From the NCBI RefSeq assembly GCF_017696175.1, contig NZ_JAAORE010000001.1, forward strand, positions 186,001-250,000: 64,000 nucleotides of DNA, given 5' to 3'. This DNA is from Prochlorococcus marinus XMU1404 (lineage in GTDB: Bacteria > Cyanobacteriota > Cyanobacteriia > PCC-6307 > Cyanobiaceae). The position numbers and the translations under genes were made by a program. Of the stretch, positions 19,585 to 29,021 are shown one piece after another; within the stretch, counting starts at the first letter, position 1, and every line of letters starts with the position of its first letter. The notes beneath the pieces were generated by a model. It ran no database searches, was not told where the DNA came from, and saw only the letters and a program-made list of their open reading frames with translations.

Positions 19585-20583
19585 TTATAAAGGGGAAAGT
19601 GGGATAATGGTATTTACTAAACTCATGTATATGGGAATGCCAAGAACTATATTGAATGGAAAAGTTAGACCTAGTGTTGTTGAAATATAATAACTAGATT
19701 TAGCTTCTGGAACTGTCATCCTCATAGCTGCAGGAACTGCTAAATAAGAGGCGCTTGCACATAAAACCACAAATAAAAGTGCGTTGCCAGGTCCTAATGA
19801 TAAAAATCTTGCAACAAAAACACCTATAAATGCATTAAATAGAGGCATGAAAATTGCAAAGCCAATCAAGAACGAACCTGCATTTTTCAGCCTAGGTAAT
19901 CTTTGAGCAGCGACTATTCCCATATCTAATAGGAAGAAGCATTCTGCTCCATAGAATAATTGACCAGTAAATGGCTCCATTTTTGTAATACCAGAGGGAT
20001 TACTGGAAGCAGTCAGAAATCCCACAATTAAGCTTGAAAGTAATAAATAAACAGATCCATTCAAAAGGGATTCATGTAATATTGCGCTTAGATGCATTTT
20101 TCTTGATTTTGGTCTATTTTTTGGAGCTGCAAATTTTACTAGTAATAATCCAACAATTATTGCAGGTGATTCCATTAAAGCTAAGGCGCCAACCATAAAC
20201 CCATCAAAAGCTATTTTTTGACTTTCTAAAAAACTTTCTGCAGAAATAAATGTAACTGCGCTTATTGAACCATATGCTGCTGCTATTGCTGCTGAATTAA
20301 AGACATCAAATTTAAATCTTAAAATTAAAAATCCAATCAGCGGGATTAAAAGTGACATTAGTATTGCAGCGCTTAAAGTCGGCAATACTTGATCAGTAAA
20401 CCCACTTTTCTGTATCTCTATACCTCCTTTAAACCCAATAGCTAATAGCAGATACAAGGAGAAGAGTTTAGGCAATGGAGCTGGTATTTCTAAATCAGAT
20501 TTAAAGATTACTGATATTGCTCCAATTAAAAAGAAAAGAACTGGCGGGGCTAATACATTTTGCAGAATTGGATTTATTTCCAT
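19585..20583 (-). CDS. sbtA: SbtA-family sodium-dependent bicarbonate transporter
   Basis: This 332-residue membrane protein has about ten hydrophobic segments arranged as two similar halves. The N-terminus NPILQNVLAPPVLFFLIG and the loop AIGFKGGIEIQ are characteristic of the SbtA (DUF897) family. SbtA proteins bring HCO3- into the cytoplasm with Na+, feeding the carboxysome. It lies 6 bases after bicA and 2 bases before sbtB, so the three are probably one transcript. Marine picocyanobacterial members are distant from the biochemically tested SbtA, so substrate is inferred from family and context. Confidence 0.87.
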   Translation of the reverse strand: MEINPILQNVLAPPVLFFLIGAISVIFKSDLEIPAPLPKLFSLYLLLAIGFKGGIEIQKSGFTDQVLPTLSAAILMSLLIPLIGFLILRFKFDVFNSAAIAAAYGSISAVTFISAESFLESQKIAFDGFMVGALALMESPAIIVGLLLVKFAAPKNRPKSRKMHLSAILHESLLNGSVYLLLSSLIVGFLTASSNPSGITKMEPFTGQLFYGAECFFLLDMGIVAAQRLPRLKNAGSFLIGFAIFMPLFNAFIGVFVARFLSLGPGNALLFVVLCASASYLAVPAAMRMTVPEAKSSYYISTTLGLTFPFNIVLGIPIYMSLVNTIIPLSPL

Positions 20584-20589
20584 AAATTA

Positions 20590-22266
20590 TTAGGCTATTT
20601 CATTTAAAGCGGTTTCTAAAGCTTCTTTTCTTGTCTGAATGATGCCTTCAACTCCAAACTTAGCTAATCTATCCTTTACTTTTTCATTCGCACCAGCAAC
20701 AAATGCTTTTCTAGAATTATTTTTTGCTTCTTGCATCATATCCTCAATTGCCAGAGTCGCCGTCACTCCAAGTCTTGGCACATCAGTGATATCTAATATC
20801 AAAACCTTATAGTTTCTTACTAGCATCATTCTCTCAGATATACCTTTTGCTGCTCCAAAACTAAGTGGTCCTTTAAGTCTGAATAACATTACTTCCCCTG
20901 AACATCTATCTAGGAGTGCTTTTTCATCATCAGGTAATGCATTTTTAGCTTGATCATCTTTTGATAAAGGATTATCCTCATCCATTCCTTCTAGTTGGGT
21001 TTCGGTTATTGAATCAATAGTGAGCATATTTGCTATGAATACACCGACTAAAACTGCCCAAATTAGATCCCAAAAAACAGTCATTAGAAGTACGCCGTAC
21101 ATTACTACTGAAGTTTTTAAAGATAATTTGTGAGCCCTCCTCAAGAATCCCCAATCAATAATGTCTAAACCTACTTTTATAAGGATACCTGCTAGCAAAG
21201 CAGTTGGTATTTGCTCAGCTAAAGGTCCAGCACCAACTAAGACTATTAATAATACGACAGAGTGAACCATACCAGAAATGGGAGTTGAGCCTCCAGATTT
21301 AACATTTATGACTGTTCTCATTGTTGCTCCTGCTCCAGGTAAACCTGAAAACAGACCTGCAATAGCATTACCTATCCCTTGACCAATAAGTTCTCTATCT
21401 GAATTATGTTTTGTTTGAGAGATATTGTCTGCTACTAGAGATGTCAGTAAAGAGTCAATAGCGCCAAGTACAGCGAGGACTAATCCTGCCTTGAAAATAA
21501 TTGGAAAATATTGATTAAAACTTGGGAAATTTAAAGATGGTACGCCCCTTGGGATTTCTCCAATTCTATCAATAGCTCCGTCTCCAAAAATTAAAATTGA
21601 TATTGGAGTTACTATTAATAAGGCCAATAGAGGAGAAGGCACCCATTGACTTATTTTTCTAGGAGTTAGAAATACTATTCCTAGTGTCATTATTGCTACT
21701 CCAATAGCAGCACCATTGGGCTGGAAATTTGAAAATACAGTAGTTAAAGATTCGACTACTCCCCCTCGAGTGCTAATTCCAAGTAATGGACCAATCTGAA
21801 GCGCAATGATTATTACTCCAATACCAGACATGAATCCTGAGACAACAGAATATGGAACTAACGTAATGTATTTCCCTAGTTTTAGAATCCCGAATAATAT
21901 TTGTAGTATGCCGCCAATTACTACAGCTGCCATCACTAAAGGTAAAATTTGTCCTGCAGATAAATCTCTTGGAACTCCTACAGCTGCTAAGCCTGCTACT
22001 ACACCAGCAACAGTTACACTCATGGGACCGGTAGGCCCACTAACTTGAGCTGGTGTCCCGCCGAATAATGCTGCTAAAAAACCAACTACTACTGCCCCAT
22101 ATAGTCCATAAATTGCTCCGCCAGGTCCTAACGCAGCGTTACCAAAAGCAAGAGCGAGAGGTAAAGCCACCACTGCAGCTGTGATCCCTCCAAGAATATC
22201 GCCTCTTACATTCTTCAGATGAAATCCATTAATTATTTTCAAAGATACTCTCCTTAAAATAAACAC
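20590..22266 (-). CDS. bicA: SulP-family bicarbonate/anion transporter (BicA-like)
   Basis: This 558-residue protein has a SulP transmembrane domain (about 20-425, with AQVSGPTGPMSVTVAG and other helix-breaking motifs) and a cytoplasmic STAS domain (about 445-555). BicA members are low-affinity, high-flux Na+/HCO3- symporters; other SulP proteins carry sulfate. The co-operonic sbtA and sbtB favour bicarbonate. The first 12 residues from ATG 22266 are weakly conserved, and another Met is not nearby. The promoter would lie in the 199-base spacer shared with hemB, where I see no clear operator. Confidence 0.88.
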   Translation of the reverse strand: MFILRRVSLKIINGFHLKNVRGDILGGITAAVVALPLALAFGNAALGPGGAIYGLYGAVVVGFLAALFGGTPAQVSGPTGPMSVTVAGVVAGLAAVGVPRDLSAGQILPLVMAAVVIGGILQILFGILKLGKYITLVPYSVVSGFMSGIGVIIIALQIGPLLGISTRGGVVESLTTVFSNFQPNGAAIGVAIMTLGIVFLTPRKISQWVPSPLLALLIVTPISILIFGDGAIDRIGEIPRGVPSLNFPSFNQYFPIIFKAGLVLAVLGAIDSLLTSLVADNISQTKHNSDRELIGQGIGNAIAGLFSGLPGAGATMRTVINVKSGGSTPISGMVHSVVLLIVLVGAGPLAEQIPTALLAGILIKVGLDIIDWGFLRRAHKLSLKTSVVMYGVLLMTVFWDLIWAVLVGVFIANMLTIDSITETQLEGMDEDNPLSKDDQAKNALPDDEKALLDRCSGEVMLFRLKGPLSFGAAKGISERMMLVRNYKVLILDITDVPRLGVTATLAIEDMMQEAKNNSRKAFVAGANEKVKDRLAKFGVEGIIQTRKEALETALNEIA

Positions 22267-22465
22267 TTAACTAAAAGATATTATCTCTTTATGACGTAAA
22301 TTTGTGAAAAATGAAGTTTGTGCAAAATATTTTTGTAACTTTTTTTGCTCTTACTAAATAAATTTTAGTTAATTTTCCTGAACAAAAGTAGTCTCTGATT
22401 GATTTATGTGCGAGGCGAGCGATTAATGTATTAGATAAATATTTTTCAATTTAAATAATATTCAA

Positions 22466-23467
22466 ATGAATTCGATTATTCGTCCTAGAAGATTAAGAAG
22501 AACTGAAGCAATTAGAGAAATGGTAAGAGAAAACCATTTAAAGCCTTCGGACTTTATATATCCATTATTTATTCATGAAAAAGATTTTAAAGAGGAAATT
22601 TCAGCAATGCCCGGAACTTATAGATGGGATATTCATGGCTTAATAAAGGAGGTTGCTAGGGCATGGGAATTGGGGATAAGGTGTGTGGTTCTTTTCCCAA
22701 AAATTAACGATAGTTTAAAGACTGAAGATGGAGCAGAATGTTTTAATGAAGACGGTTTAATTCCTAAAGCTATTCGAATATTAAAAAAAGAGATTCCAGA
22801 AATGGCAATAATGACAGATGTTGCCTTGGACCCATACTCTTGTGATGGTCATGATGGATTAGTTGATGAAACTGGAAAAATATTGAACGACGAAACAATC
22901 GAAATTTTAAAAAAACAAGCTTTAACACAAGCAAGAGCTGGAGCAGATTTTATTGGCCCTAGTGACATGATGGATGGGAGAGTTGGAGCTATCAGAGCTG
23001 CTCTTGATAGTCAAGGATTTAGTGATGTAGGTATTATTAGTTACACAGCAAAATATTCATCTGCTTATTATGGACCATTTAGAACTGCTTTAGATTCGGC
23101 TCCTAGAGAAAATAGTAAGAAAATAATTCCAGATAATAAGTCTACATATCAAATGGACCCTGCCAATTCAAAAGAGGCTTTAATTGAATCTGCATTGGAT
23201 CAGTATGAAGGAGCTGATATTTTGATGGTAAAACCAGGAATTTCATATTTGGATATTGTCTATAGATTAAGCACTTTTTCAAATAAACCTATAGCTGCAT
23301 ACAACGTTAGTGGGGAGTATTCCATGGTAAAGTCTGCTGCTATGAAGAACTGGATTAACGAAAAAGATATTGTTTTAGAAACATTGCTTAGTTTTAAAAG
23401 AGCAGGAGCAAAATTAATACTCACTTATCATGCTTGTGATGCATCTCAATGGTTGCAGGATAATTAA
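22466..23467 (+). CDS. hemB: Delta-aminolevulinic acid dehydratase (porphobilinogen synthase)
   Basis: This 333-residue enzyme condenses two aminolevulinates into porphobilinogen on the route to haem, chlorophyll and corrinoids. The Schiff-base lysines lie in YTAKYSSAYYGPF and MVKPGISYLDI. The metal-site segment reads DVALDPYSCDGHDG, with Asp/Ala where zinc enzymes have Cys, which identifies a magnesium-dependent, plant/cyanobacterial-type enzyme. Length is normal. It is divergent from the bicA operon and is followed 62 bases later by the VOC protein. Confidence 0.96.
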   Translation: MNSIIRPRRLRRTEAIREMVRENHLKPSDFIYPLFIHEKDFKEEISAMPGTYRWDIHGLIKEVARAWELGIRCVVLFPKINDSLKTEDGAECFNEDGLIPKAIRILKKEIPEMAIMTDVALDPYSCDGHDGLVDETGKILNDETIEILKKQALTQARAGADFIGPSDMMDGRVGAIRAALDSQGFSDVGIISYTAKYSSAYYGPFRTALDSAPRENSKKIIPDNKSTYQMDPANSKEALIESALDQYEGADILMVKPGISYLDIVYRLSTFSNKPIAAYNVSGEYSMVKSAAMKNWINEKDIVLETLLSFKRAGAKLILTYHACDASQWLQDN

Positions 23468-23529
23468 AAACTCATTATTAATAAAAATTTGGTTTATTCT
23501 TAGATAAGTAATAAATTAACTGCTTTGTT

Positions 23530-23916
23530 TTGAAGTTTTCACAAGGAGTAAATAGGATTGGTCACATTGCACTTAGAGTAGAGAATCTCGAAAGGGCGAA
23601 ATCTTTTTATATTAAGCTTGGTATGAATTTAGTTTGGGACGATAAAGATTGGTCTTATTTAGAAGTTGGTAAAGGGAAAGATGGACTTGCGTTGTTAGGC
23701 CCTAGCTATAAAGCTGCAGGGCCGCACGTTGCTTTTCATTTTGAAAATAAAAAAGAAGTGGAAAATATTCAAAATGATTTAAAAAATTCTGGTGTAAAAG
23801 TTGGGCCTTTACATGAGCATAGAGATGGAACAGCATCTTTTTATATGAAGGATACTGAAGGAAACTGGCTTGAGATGCTTTATGTTCCTCCTGAAGGAAT
23901 TCAATCGAATGTTTGA
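23530..23916 (+). CDS. Glyoxalase/VOC-fold protein
   Basis: This 128-residue protein is a single vicinal-oxygen-chelate fold unit pair. Metal-ligand-like residues appear in order: His in RIGHIALRV, His in HVAFHF and Glu in NWLEMLY. Related proteins include glyoxalase I, fosfomycin-resistance proteins and ring-cleaving dioxygenases; the substrate here is unknown. The start is TTG (23530); no ATG lies before the conserved first strand. Its 3' end abuts mutS2, whose proposed ATG is 15 bases beyond the stop. Confidence 0.83.
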   Translation: MKFSQGVNRIGHIALRVENLERAKSFYIKLGMNLVWDDKDWSYLEVGKGKDGLALLGPSYKAAGPHVAFHFENKKEVENIQNDLKNSGVKVGPLHEHRDGTASFYMKDTEGNWLEMLYVPPEGIQSNV

Positions 23917-23930
23917 TTCTTTTTTTTTGT

Positions 23931-26342
23931 ATGCAAGAGAAAAGTTATTCTAAAAAATCATATTCAGATAACACTTTAGAAGAAGAATCTATAAGCCTTT
24001 TAGAGTGGGATTCATTAAAAACGCATTTATCTTCATTCGCCCTAACGGAAATGGGTAAACGAACAATTTTAAGTTTTGGTATTCCTTCAGAATACGAATC
24101 ATCTAAAAGACTTTTGAATGAAACTGTTGAAATAACTGAGCTAGAAAATAATTTAGATAAATCAATTAGTTTTTCTGGTGTATTTGATATTAGTAGAAAT
24201 ATTGAAATTTGTTCCAAGGGAGGTGTAATTTCATCTTTTGAGTTGTTAGAAATAGCGAAAACAATTGCTGCAGCAAGAAATTTAAAAAAAATCTTATTAG
24301 ATTTTGAACAAAGGCCTTATATTTCATCATTTACAAAAAATTTAATTGACCATCAGAATATCGAAACGATTTTTAAAAAAGGTATTGAATCTAATGGAAG
24401 GATTTCAGACAATGCGAGTAATGAACTATCTATTCTTAGAAAAGAATTATTATCTAAGAAACTTGAAAGAAAAATATTAGTTGAGACATTTATCCAAAAG
24501 AATTTAGCTTATTTGCAAGATACAACTATTGGGGATCGATATGGTAGGCCTGTTTTAGCAGTGAAAGTTAATTATGTAGATAAATTTAAAGGCATAATTC
24601 ATGACTCTTCATCTTCAGGAAATACAGTATATTTTGAGCCTGATAGTGTAGTAAATAAAGGTAATAAGATTGCTTCTTTGGAGGCTAGAATCACCGCAGA
24701 AGAATTTAAATTACTTAAGAAATGGTCCCAAGTTGTTAGTGATAATTCAGAAAATCTTCTTGAAATGGCATCCATTTTATTGAGATTAGAAAATGCACTA
24801 ACTCGTTCAAGATATTCGAAATGGATTGGAGGAAGAACTCCTAAGTTTGAGAAAAATCCTATTATTTCTTTAATTGGTTTTTCTCATCCGTTATTGATTT
24901 GGGAACATAAGAAAAAAGGAGCTCCTCCCCCAGTGGCTATCGATTTTCATATAAACAGAAATATTAAGGTTGTAGCTATTACAGGGCCAAATACTGGAGG
25001 TAAAACGGCAGCTTTAAAAGGATTAGGTTTGTCTTTACTTATGGCTAGAGCAGGATTATTGATACCCTCAACTCATAATCCTATTATCCCTTTTTGTCCA
25101 AAAATATATGTCGATATAGGAGATAATCAATCATTAGAAGAAAATTTATCTACCTTCAGTGGGCATATATCCCGCATAAAAGAGATATTAGATTCACTTG
25201 ATAATAAGAAAGGATTATCAGTTGTTTTGTTAGATGAGATTGGATCAGGTACAGATCCTCTTGAAGGAAGTGCTCTTGCGATGGCTTTATTAAAAGAATT
25301 TGCAAATAAATCTGATATCACTTTAGCAACTACACATTATGGAGATATTAAGGCTCTAAAATATAATGACTCAAGATTTGAAAACGTATCAGTTGCCTTT
25401 GATGAGGATTCTTTGAAACCAAAATATATACTCAACTGGGGTATTCCTGGGAGAAGTAATGCCTTGTCAATTTCAAAAAGAATTGGTCTCGATGAAGGCA
25501 TACTCAATGAAGCTGCAAATTATCTAAAGCCAAAAGAAGTTGATAATATTAACAGTATTATCAAAGGACTTGAGGAAGAGAGGATTAAACAACAAAATTC
25601 TGCAGAAGCCGCTGCAGAACTCATTGCAAGAACTGAAATATTACATGATGAACTGAAGAGAAATTATGAATATCAAAAAATAAATGCTGAAAAAATCCAG
25701 GAAATTGAAAGGTCTAAATTATCAAAACATATTGTATCCGCTAAAAAAGAGGTAATAGATTTGATTAAAAAATTAAGAGATAAAAATGTCAATGGAGAGG
25801 ATACGAGAATTATTGGAAAAAGATTAAAGGAAATTGAGACGGAACATCTAACCCAAAAAAAATTTGAAAAGTCAATATCGTGGGATCCTCAGGTAGGCGA
25901 TTTTGTAAAAATTAAAAGTCTAAATAGTACGGGACAAATTGTAGATTTAGATAAAAAAGGTGGTTTTTACGAAGTTAAATGTGGTTCATTCAGAAGCACA
26001 TTATCTGTAAATGACTTTGAAGGTATTAATGGAGAAAAGCCTAACTTCAAAATGTCAAAAATTGAGATCAAGTCTACAAGAGAAGATTTTTCTTTTTCTA
26101 AAATTAGAACAAGTAAAAATACAATTGACGTAAGAGGACTAAGAGTTCATGAAGCCGAAATAATTATTGAGGAGAAAATTAGAAAATTTCATGGACCGCT
26201 ATGGATTGTTCATGGAATTGGCACAGGGAAATTAAAAAAAGGACTAAGAAATTGGTTATCAGGTTTAAATTATGTTGATAAGATTGAAGATGCAGCCAAC
26301 AACGAAGGCGGACCTGGTTGCAGTATTGCGTGGATAAAATAA
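23931..26342 (+). CDS. mutS2: MutS2 endonuclease/ATPase
   Basis: From ATG 23931 this is 803 residues; an upstream TTG (23913) would add six hydrophobic residues and overlap the VOC gene, so the ATG is preferred. The MutS core and clamp helices are followed by a Walker A GPNTGGKTAALKG, Walker B VVLLDEIGSGTDP and a long coiled coil. A C-terminal Smr nuclease domain has DVRGLRVHEA and HGIGTGKL. The mismatch-binding domain I of MutS is absent, as expected. MutS2 proteins limit recombination and, in some bacteria, split collided ribosomes; which applies here is unknown. Confidence 0.93.
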   Translation: MQEKSYSKKSYSDNTLEEESISLLEWDSLKTHLSSFALTEMGKRTILSFGIPSEYESSKRLLNETVEITELENNLDKSISFSGVFDISRNIEICSKGGVISSFELLEIAKTIAAARNLKKILLDFEQRPYISSFTKNLIDHQNIETIFKKGIESNGRISDNASNELSILRKELLSKKLERKILVETFIQKNLAYLQDTTIGDRYGRPVLAVKVNYVDKFKGIIHDSSSSGNTVYFEPDSVVNKGNKIASLEARITAEEFKLLKKWSQVVSDNSENLLEMASILLRLENALTRSRYSKWIGGRTPKFEKNPIISLIGFSHPLLIWEHKKKGAPPPVAIDFHINRNIKVVAITGPNTGGKTAALKGLGLSLLMARAGLLIPSTHNPIIPFCPKIYVDIGDNQSLEENLSTFSGHISRIKEILDSLDNKKGLSVVLLDEIGSGTDPLEGSALAMALLKEFANKSDITLATTHYGDIKALKYNDSRFENVSVAFDEDSLKPKYILNWGIPGRSNALSISKRIGLDEGILNEAANYLKPKEVDNINSIIKGLEEERIKQQNSAEAAAELIARTEILHDELKRNYEYQKINAEKIQEIERSKLSKHIVSAKKEVIDLIKKLRDKNVNGEDTRIIGKRLKEIETEHLTQKKFEKSISWDPQVGDFVKIKSLNSTGQIVDLDKKGGFYEVKCGSFRSTLSVNDFEGINGEKPNFKMSKIEIKSTREDFSFSKIRTSKNTIDVRGLRVHEAEIIIEEKIRKFHGPLWIVHGIGTGKLKKGLRNWLSGLNYVDKIEDAANNEGGPGCSIAWIK

Positions 26343-26383
26343 AATTTAAAATACCTAGAAAACAATTTAATAAGCTTAATTAA

Positions 26384-27367
26384 GTGCAATTTATTGATCA
26401 AGCAAACATTATTCTTAAAGCTGGAAAAGGTGGAAATGGAATAGTTTCATTTAGAAGAGAAAAGTTCGTTCCTGCTGGAGGACCTTCGGGGGGAAATGGT
26501 GGCAGAGGGGGTTCAGTTATTTTGATGGCTGATAATAATCTTCAAACATTATTAGATTTCAAATTTAAACGTGAAATAATTGCTGAAGATGGATGCAAAG
26601 GAGGTCCTAATAAGAGATCAGGTGCTTCAGGTGAGGATAGAATCCTTAAAGTTCCCTGCGGTACAGAAATAAGGGATATTAAAACTGGTATTATTTTAGG
26701 AGACTTAACTAAAGATAAACAAAGTTTAACTATTGCCATTGGAGGAAGAGGTGGACATGGTAATGCTTACTATTTAAGTAATCAAAATAGAGCCCCAGAA
26801 TCATTTACTGAAGGAAAAGATGGTGAGATATGGGAGGTTCAATTAGAACTAAAACTTCTTGCAGAGGTTGGGATTATAGGCCTTCCAAATGCTGGGAAAA
26901 GTACTTTGATTTCCGTTGTATCATCTGCCCGTCCAAAAATTGCAAATTATCCTTTCACGACTCTAATACCTAACTTAGGTGTAGTAAGAAAAATTGATGG
27001 GAATGGTTGCCTTTTTGCGGATATTCCAGGATTAATATCAGGTGCAGCTGATGGAGTAGGTTTAGGGCATGATTTTTTAAGGCACATCCAAAGAACGAAG
27101 ATACTTGTTCACTTAATTGATGCAATTGCAGAAAATCCTTTACATGATTTTGAGATTATTGAGCAGGAATTAAAAAAATATGGGAAAGGTCTTTTAGATA
27201 AAGAGAGGATAATAGTGTTAAATAAAATGGAGCTGGTAGATGATGATTATTTGAAAATAATTACAAAAAAGTTAGAAGATTTATCAAAAAAGAAAGTTTT
27301 AGTTATTTCTTCATCTTTAAAAAAAGGTTTATCCTCACTGCTTTCTGAAGTGTGGAAAAGGATCTAA
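26384..27367 (+). CDS. obgE: Obg-family GTPase
   Basis: This 327-residue GTPase acts in 50S maturation and stress signalling. An N-terminal glycine-rich Obg domain (about 1-157, with repeated GGxGG stretches) is followed by the G domain: G1 GLPNAGKST, switch region with NYPFTTL, G3 DIPGLI and G4 NKMEL. The C-terminal OCT domain of longer Obg proteins is absent, as in many cyanobacteria. Start is GTG (26384), 41 bases after mutS2. Confidence 0.95.
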   Translation: MQFIDQANIILKAGKGGNGIVSFRREKFVPAGGPSGGNGGRGGSVILMADNNLQTLLDFKFKREIIAEDGCKGGPNKRSGASGEDRILKVPCGTEIRDIKTGIILGDLTKDKQSLTIAIGGRGGHGNAYYLSNQNRAPESFTEGKDGEIWEVQLELKLLAEVGIIGLPNAGKSTLISVVSSARPKIANYPFTTLIPNLGVVRKIDGNGCLFADIPGLISGAADGVGLGHDFLRHIQRTKILVHLIDAIAENPLHDFEIIEQELKKYGKGLLDKERIIVLNKMELVDDDYLKIITKKLEDLSKKKVLVISSSLKKGLSSLLSEVWKRI

Positions 27368-27453
27368 CTTAAATTAAAAATTTTTTTGTAAATAAATACA
27401 CTTGATTTAATAATGAAAATTAGCCATAAATAAGATAATTCTTTAAACATAAT

Positions 27454-27636
27454 ATGAATTTCTATAGTTGTTTTGATAAACAAGGAAAAATAATAGCTAG
27501 ATGTCAAACCATTCAAGATATTGAGGTTCTTAAGAAAATGGGAAGACCGATTGTAGAAGTTAAGGAAATGAAAAATGAAGAGTCGGTGGTATGTTCTCTG
27601 ACAGGTAGCCCATCAGATTTTAATATGGATTACTAA
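27454..27636 (+). CDS. Small conserved cyanobacterial protein, unknown function
   Basis: This protein has 60 residues, starting MNFYSCFDKQGKIIARC. I recognise no domain; it has two early cysteines (residues 6 and 17) and one late cysteine. It has a compact alpha/beta look and ends SDFNMDY. It follows obgE by 86 bases and is closed by a strong terminator, so it could be its own unit or the end of the mutS2-obgE unit. Coding status is supported by start, stop and terminator placement. Confidence 0.65.
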   Translation: MNFYSCFDKQGKIIARCQTIQDIEVLKKMGRPIVEVKEMKNEESVVCSLTGSPSDFNMDY

Positions 27637-27651
27637 AAGAATTCAAGAACT

Positions 27652-27680
27652 AAAAAAGGGCTCAAAAAGCCCTTTTTTTT
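27652..27680. terminator. Bidirectional intrinsic terminator
   Basis: GGGCT/AGCCC stem (27658-27662, 27668-27672) with a 5-base loop is flanked by an A6 run on the left and a T8 run on the right, so it can terminate transcripts from both sides. It sits between the convergent 60-residue gene and CP12. Confidence 0.9.
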
Positions 27681-27706
27681 ATGCATTATCTAATAATTAA
27701 GAAAAC

Positions 27707-27925
27707 TTAATCATCATAAACAAGACATTCTGGTTCGTCTGGGTTGGCGTCACAAAATAATTCCAAAGCATTAGGGTCATGTTTATCTTCTGGATGATGA
27801 CCCTTATATTCTTCGAGTTCTTTTAGCTCTTCAGTTAAATGTCTGACCTTTGGAAGATTGCCCTCTGCTTTTGCAGATTCGATTTCCGATTGATCTTTTT
27901 GGATGTGTTCGTCAATGGATTTCAT
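27707..27925 (-). CDS. cp12: CP12, Calvin-cycle regulatory protein (C-terminal cysteine type)
   Basis: This 72-residue, highly charged, probably disordered protein ends in CDANPDEPECLVYDD, the GAPDH-binding C-terminal signature of CP12 with its cysteine pair (about 58 and 67). CP12 ties GAPDH and phosphoribulokinase into an inactive complex in the dark. The N-terminal cysteine pair and the usual AWDAVEEL core are absent; the matching region reads VRHLTEELKELEEYK. Redox control of the PRK-binding half should therefore differ. Marine Prochlorococcus CP12 is known to lack the N-terminal pair. Confidence 0.88.
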   Translation of the reverse strand: MKSIDEHIQKDQSEIESAKAEGNLPKVRHLTEELKELEEYKGHHPEDKHDPNALELFCDANPDEPECLVYDD

Positions 27926-28044
27926 TTTAAGCTTTTCGTACTTTAGTAGACATACATAACATAGTTAATTTCTACTGAAATTGCATTATCTATGAACTAA
28001 ATAAGTGTTCATTACAACATTATTTTTTTTTTTGAAATTGATTT

Positions 28045-28998
28045 TTATATTTTTTCGGACTCTAACCTCATTATTTCCTCTAGCGATGGTAAAACTGGGA
28101 TTAGTTGATTTGGGTTTAAAGGGAATAAAGCTTTGTAGTAATCTTTTTTCCATTCATTGTCGAAGCATGTCCTATTTACGTTAGATAATTTAAAGAATTT
28201 TAATCTCCATTCAATAATCTTTTCAAAACTTGATAGTTCTTGTTCAGTACATTTGAAAAGTTTGCTATATATCAATTCCCATCTTATAAGCGTTGGAAAA
28301 AGGTAAATATCTGCGTAGGTTAACTCTTCTCCAAATATCCAGTCCCCCTTATTTTTCTGTAGTAAATTCTCAATTTCATTTATAGCTGAGAAAAGATTTT
28401 GACTTGCTTTTTCATAAGCTGACTGGTTTCTGGCGAAACCACATTTATATACGCCATCATTAATGCTGTTATTAACTAAATCTAAAAATTTTTGATTACA
28501 GTCTTTAATAGTTAATATCTGATATTTTGATTGAATTTTTATTAAATTGAGTAGTCTTATAATCTGTGAACTTTCATTAGATAGAATATTTACTTCATCT
28601 TTTACAAAGCTAATTAAAACAGGTAATGTCGCTCTAAAAATAATCTTTTTATTAGCTTTTTTGTAAAGGTCTGAAAGTCTCATACATCCCTTAATCTTTG
28701 TATTGAAAATCCATTCGCCATGCTCAATATCTGCTTTTAAAAAAATAACTTTAACTTTTTTAGATAGATGTTTTATTTCGTGGACGAGTAAAGTTCTTTG
28801 ACACCATGGACAAGAATTCCCTACCAATAAATAAATTTGTCCACTCGCATTATTAATATCGTATTCACTATCAATTGTTATACCTTTAGGTCTTTTATAA
28901 TTACCATGTAAATCCGATGGTGCGAAGCCATTCATTAATTGGGTCCAAAACCAAATCCAGAATTTTCTGGAGGCCTTTATAAGGTATTTATTTTGCAT
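28045..28998 (-). CDS. Glutathione S-transferase-like protein (glutathionyl-hydroquinone reductase/Ecm4 family)
   Basis: This 317-residue protein has a thioredoxin-fold N-terminal domain with active-site CPWCQR at about residues 58-63 and a helical GST C-terminal domain (about 170-300). The architecture matches Ecm4/YqjG enzymes, which reduce glutathionyl-hydroquinones. The leading residues are basic and Trp-rich. It is divergent from aspartoacylase, 23 bases apart, and follows a 119-base spacer from CP12 that holds no visible gene. Substrate is unknown. Confidence 0.8.
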   Translation of the reverse strand: MQNKYLIKASRKFWIWFWTQLMNGFAPSDLHGNYKRPKGITIDSEYDINNASGQIYLLVGNSCPWCQRTLLVHEIKHLSKKVKVIFLKADIEHGEWIFNTKIKGCMRLSDLYKKANKKIIFRATLPVLISFVKDEVNILSNESSQIIRLLNLIKIQSKYQILTIKDCNQKFLDLVNNSINDGVYKCGFARNQSAYEKASQNLFSAINEIENLLQKNKGDWIFGEELTYADIYLFPTLIRWELIYSKLFKCTEQELSSFEKIIEWRLKFFKLSNVNRTCFDNEWKKDYYKALFPLNPNQLIPVLPSLEEIMRLESEKI

Positions 28999-29021
28999 GA
29001 GATTTTATTTTTAAAGAAAAA

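Noticed and set aside
22411-22425. Short GC-richer patch upstream of hemB
   Set aside because: No hairpin or frame beyond six codons; too little to call a feature.
23913-23930. Upstream TTG start for mutS2
   Set aside because: Would overlap the VOC gene and add six hydrophobic residues; ATG 23931 is a better start.
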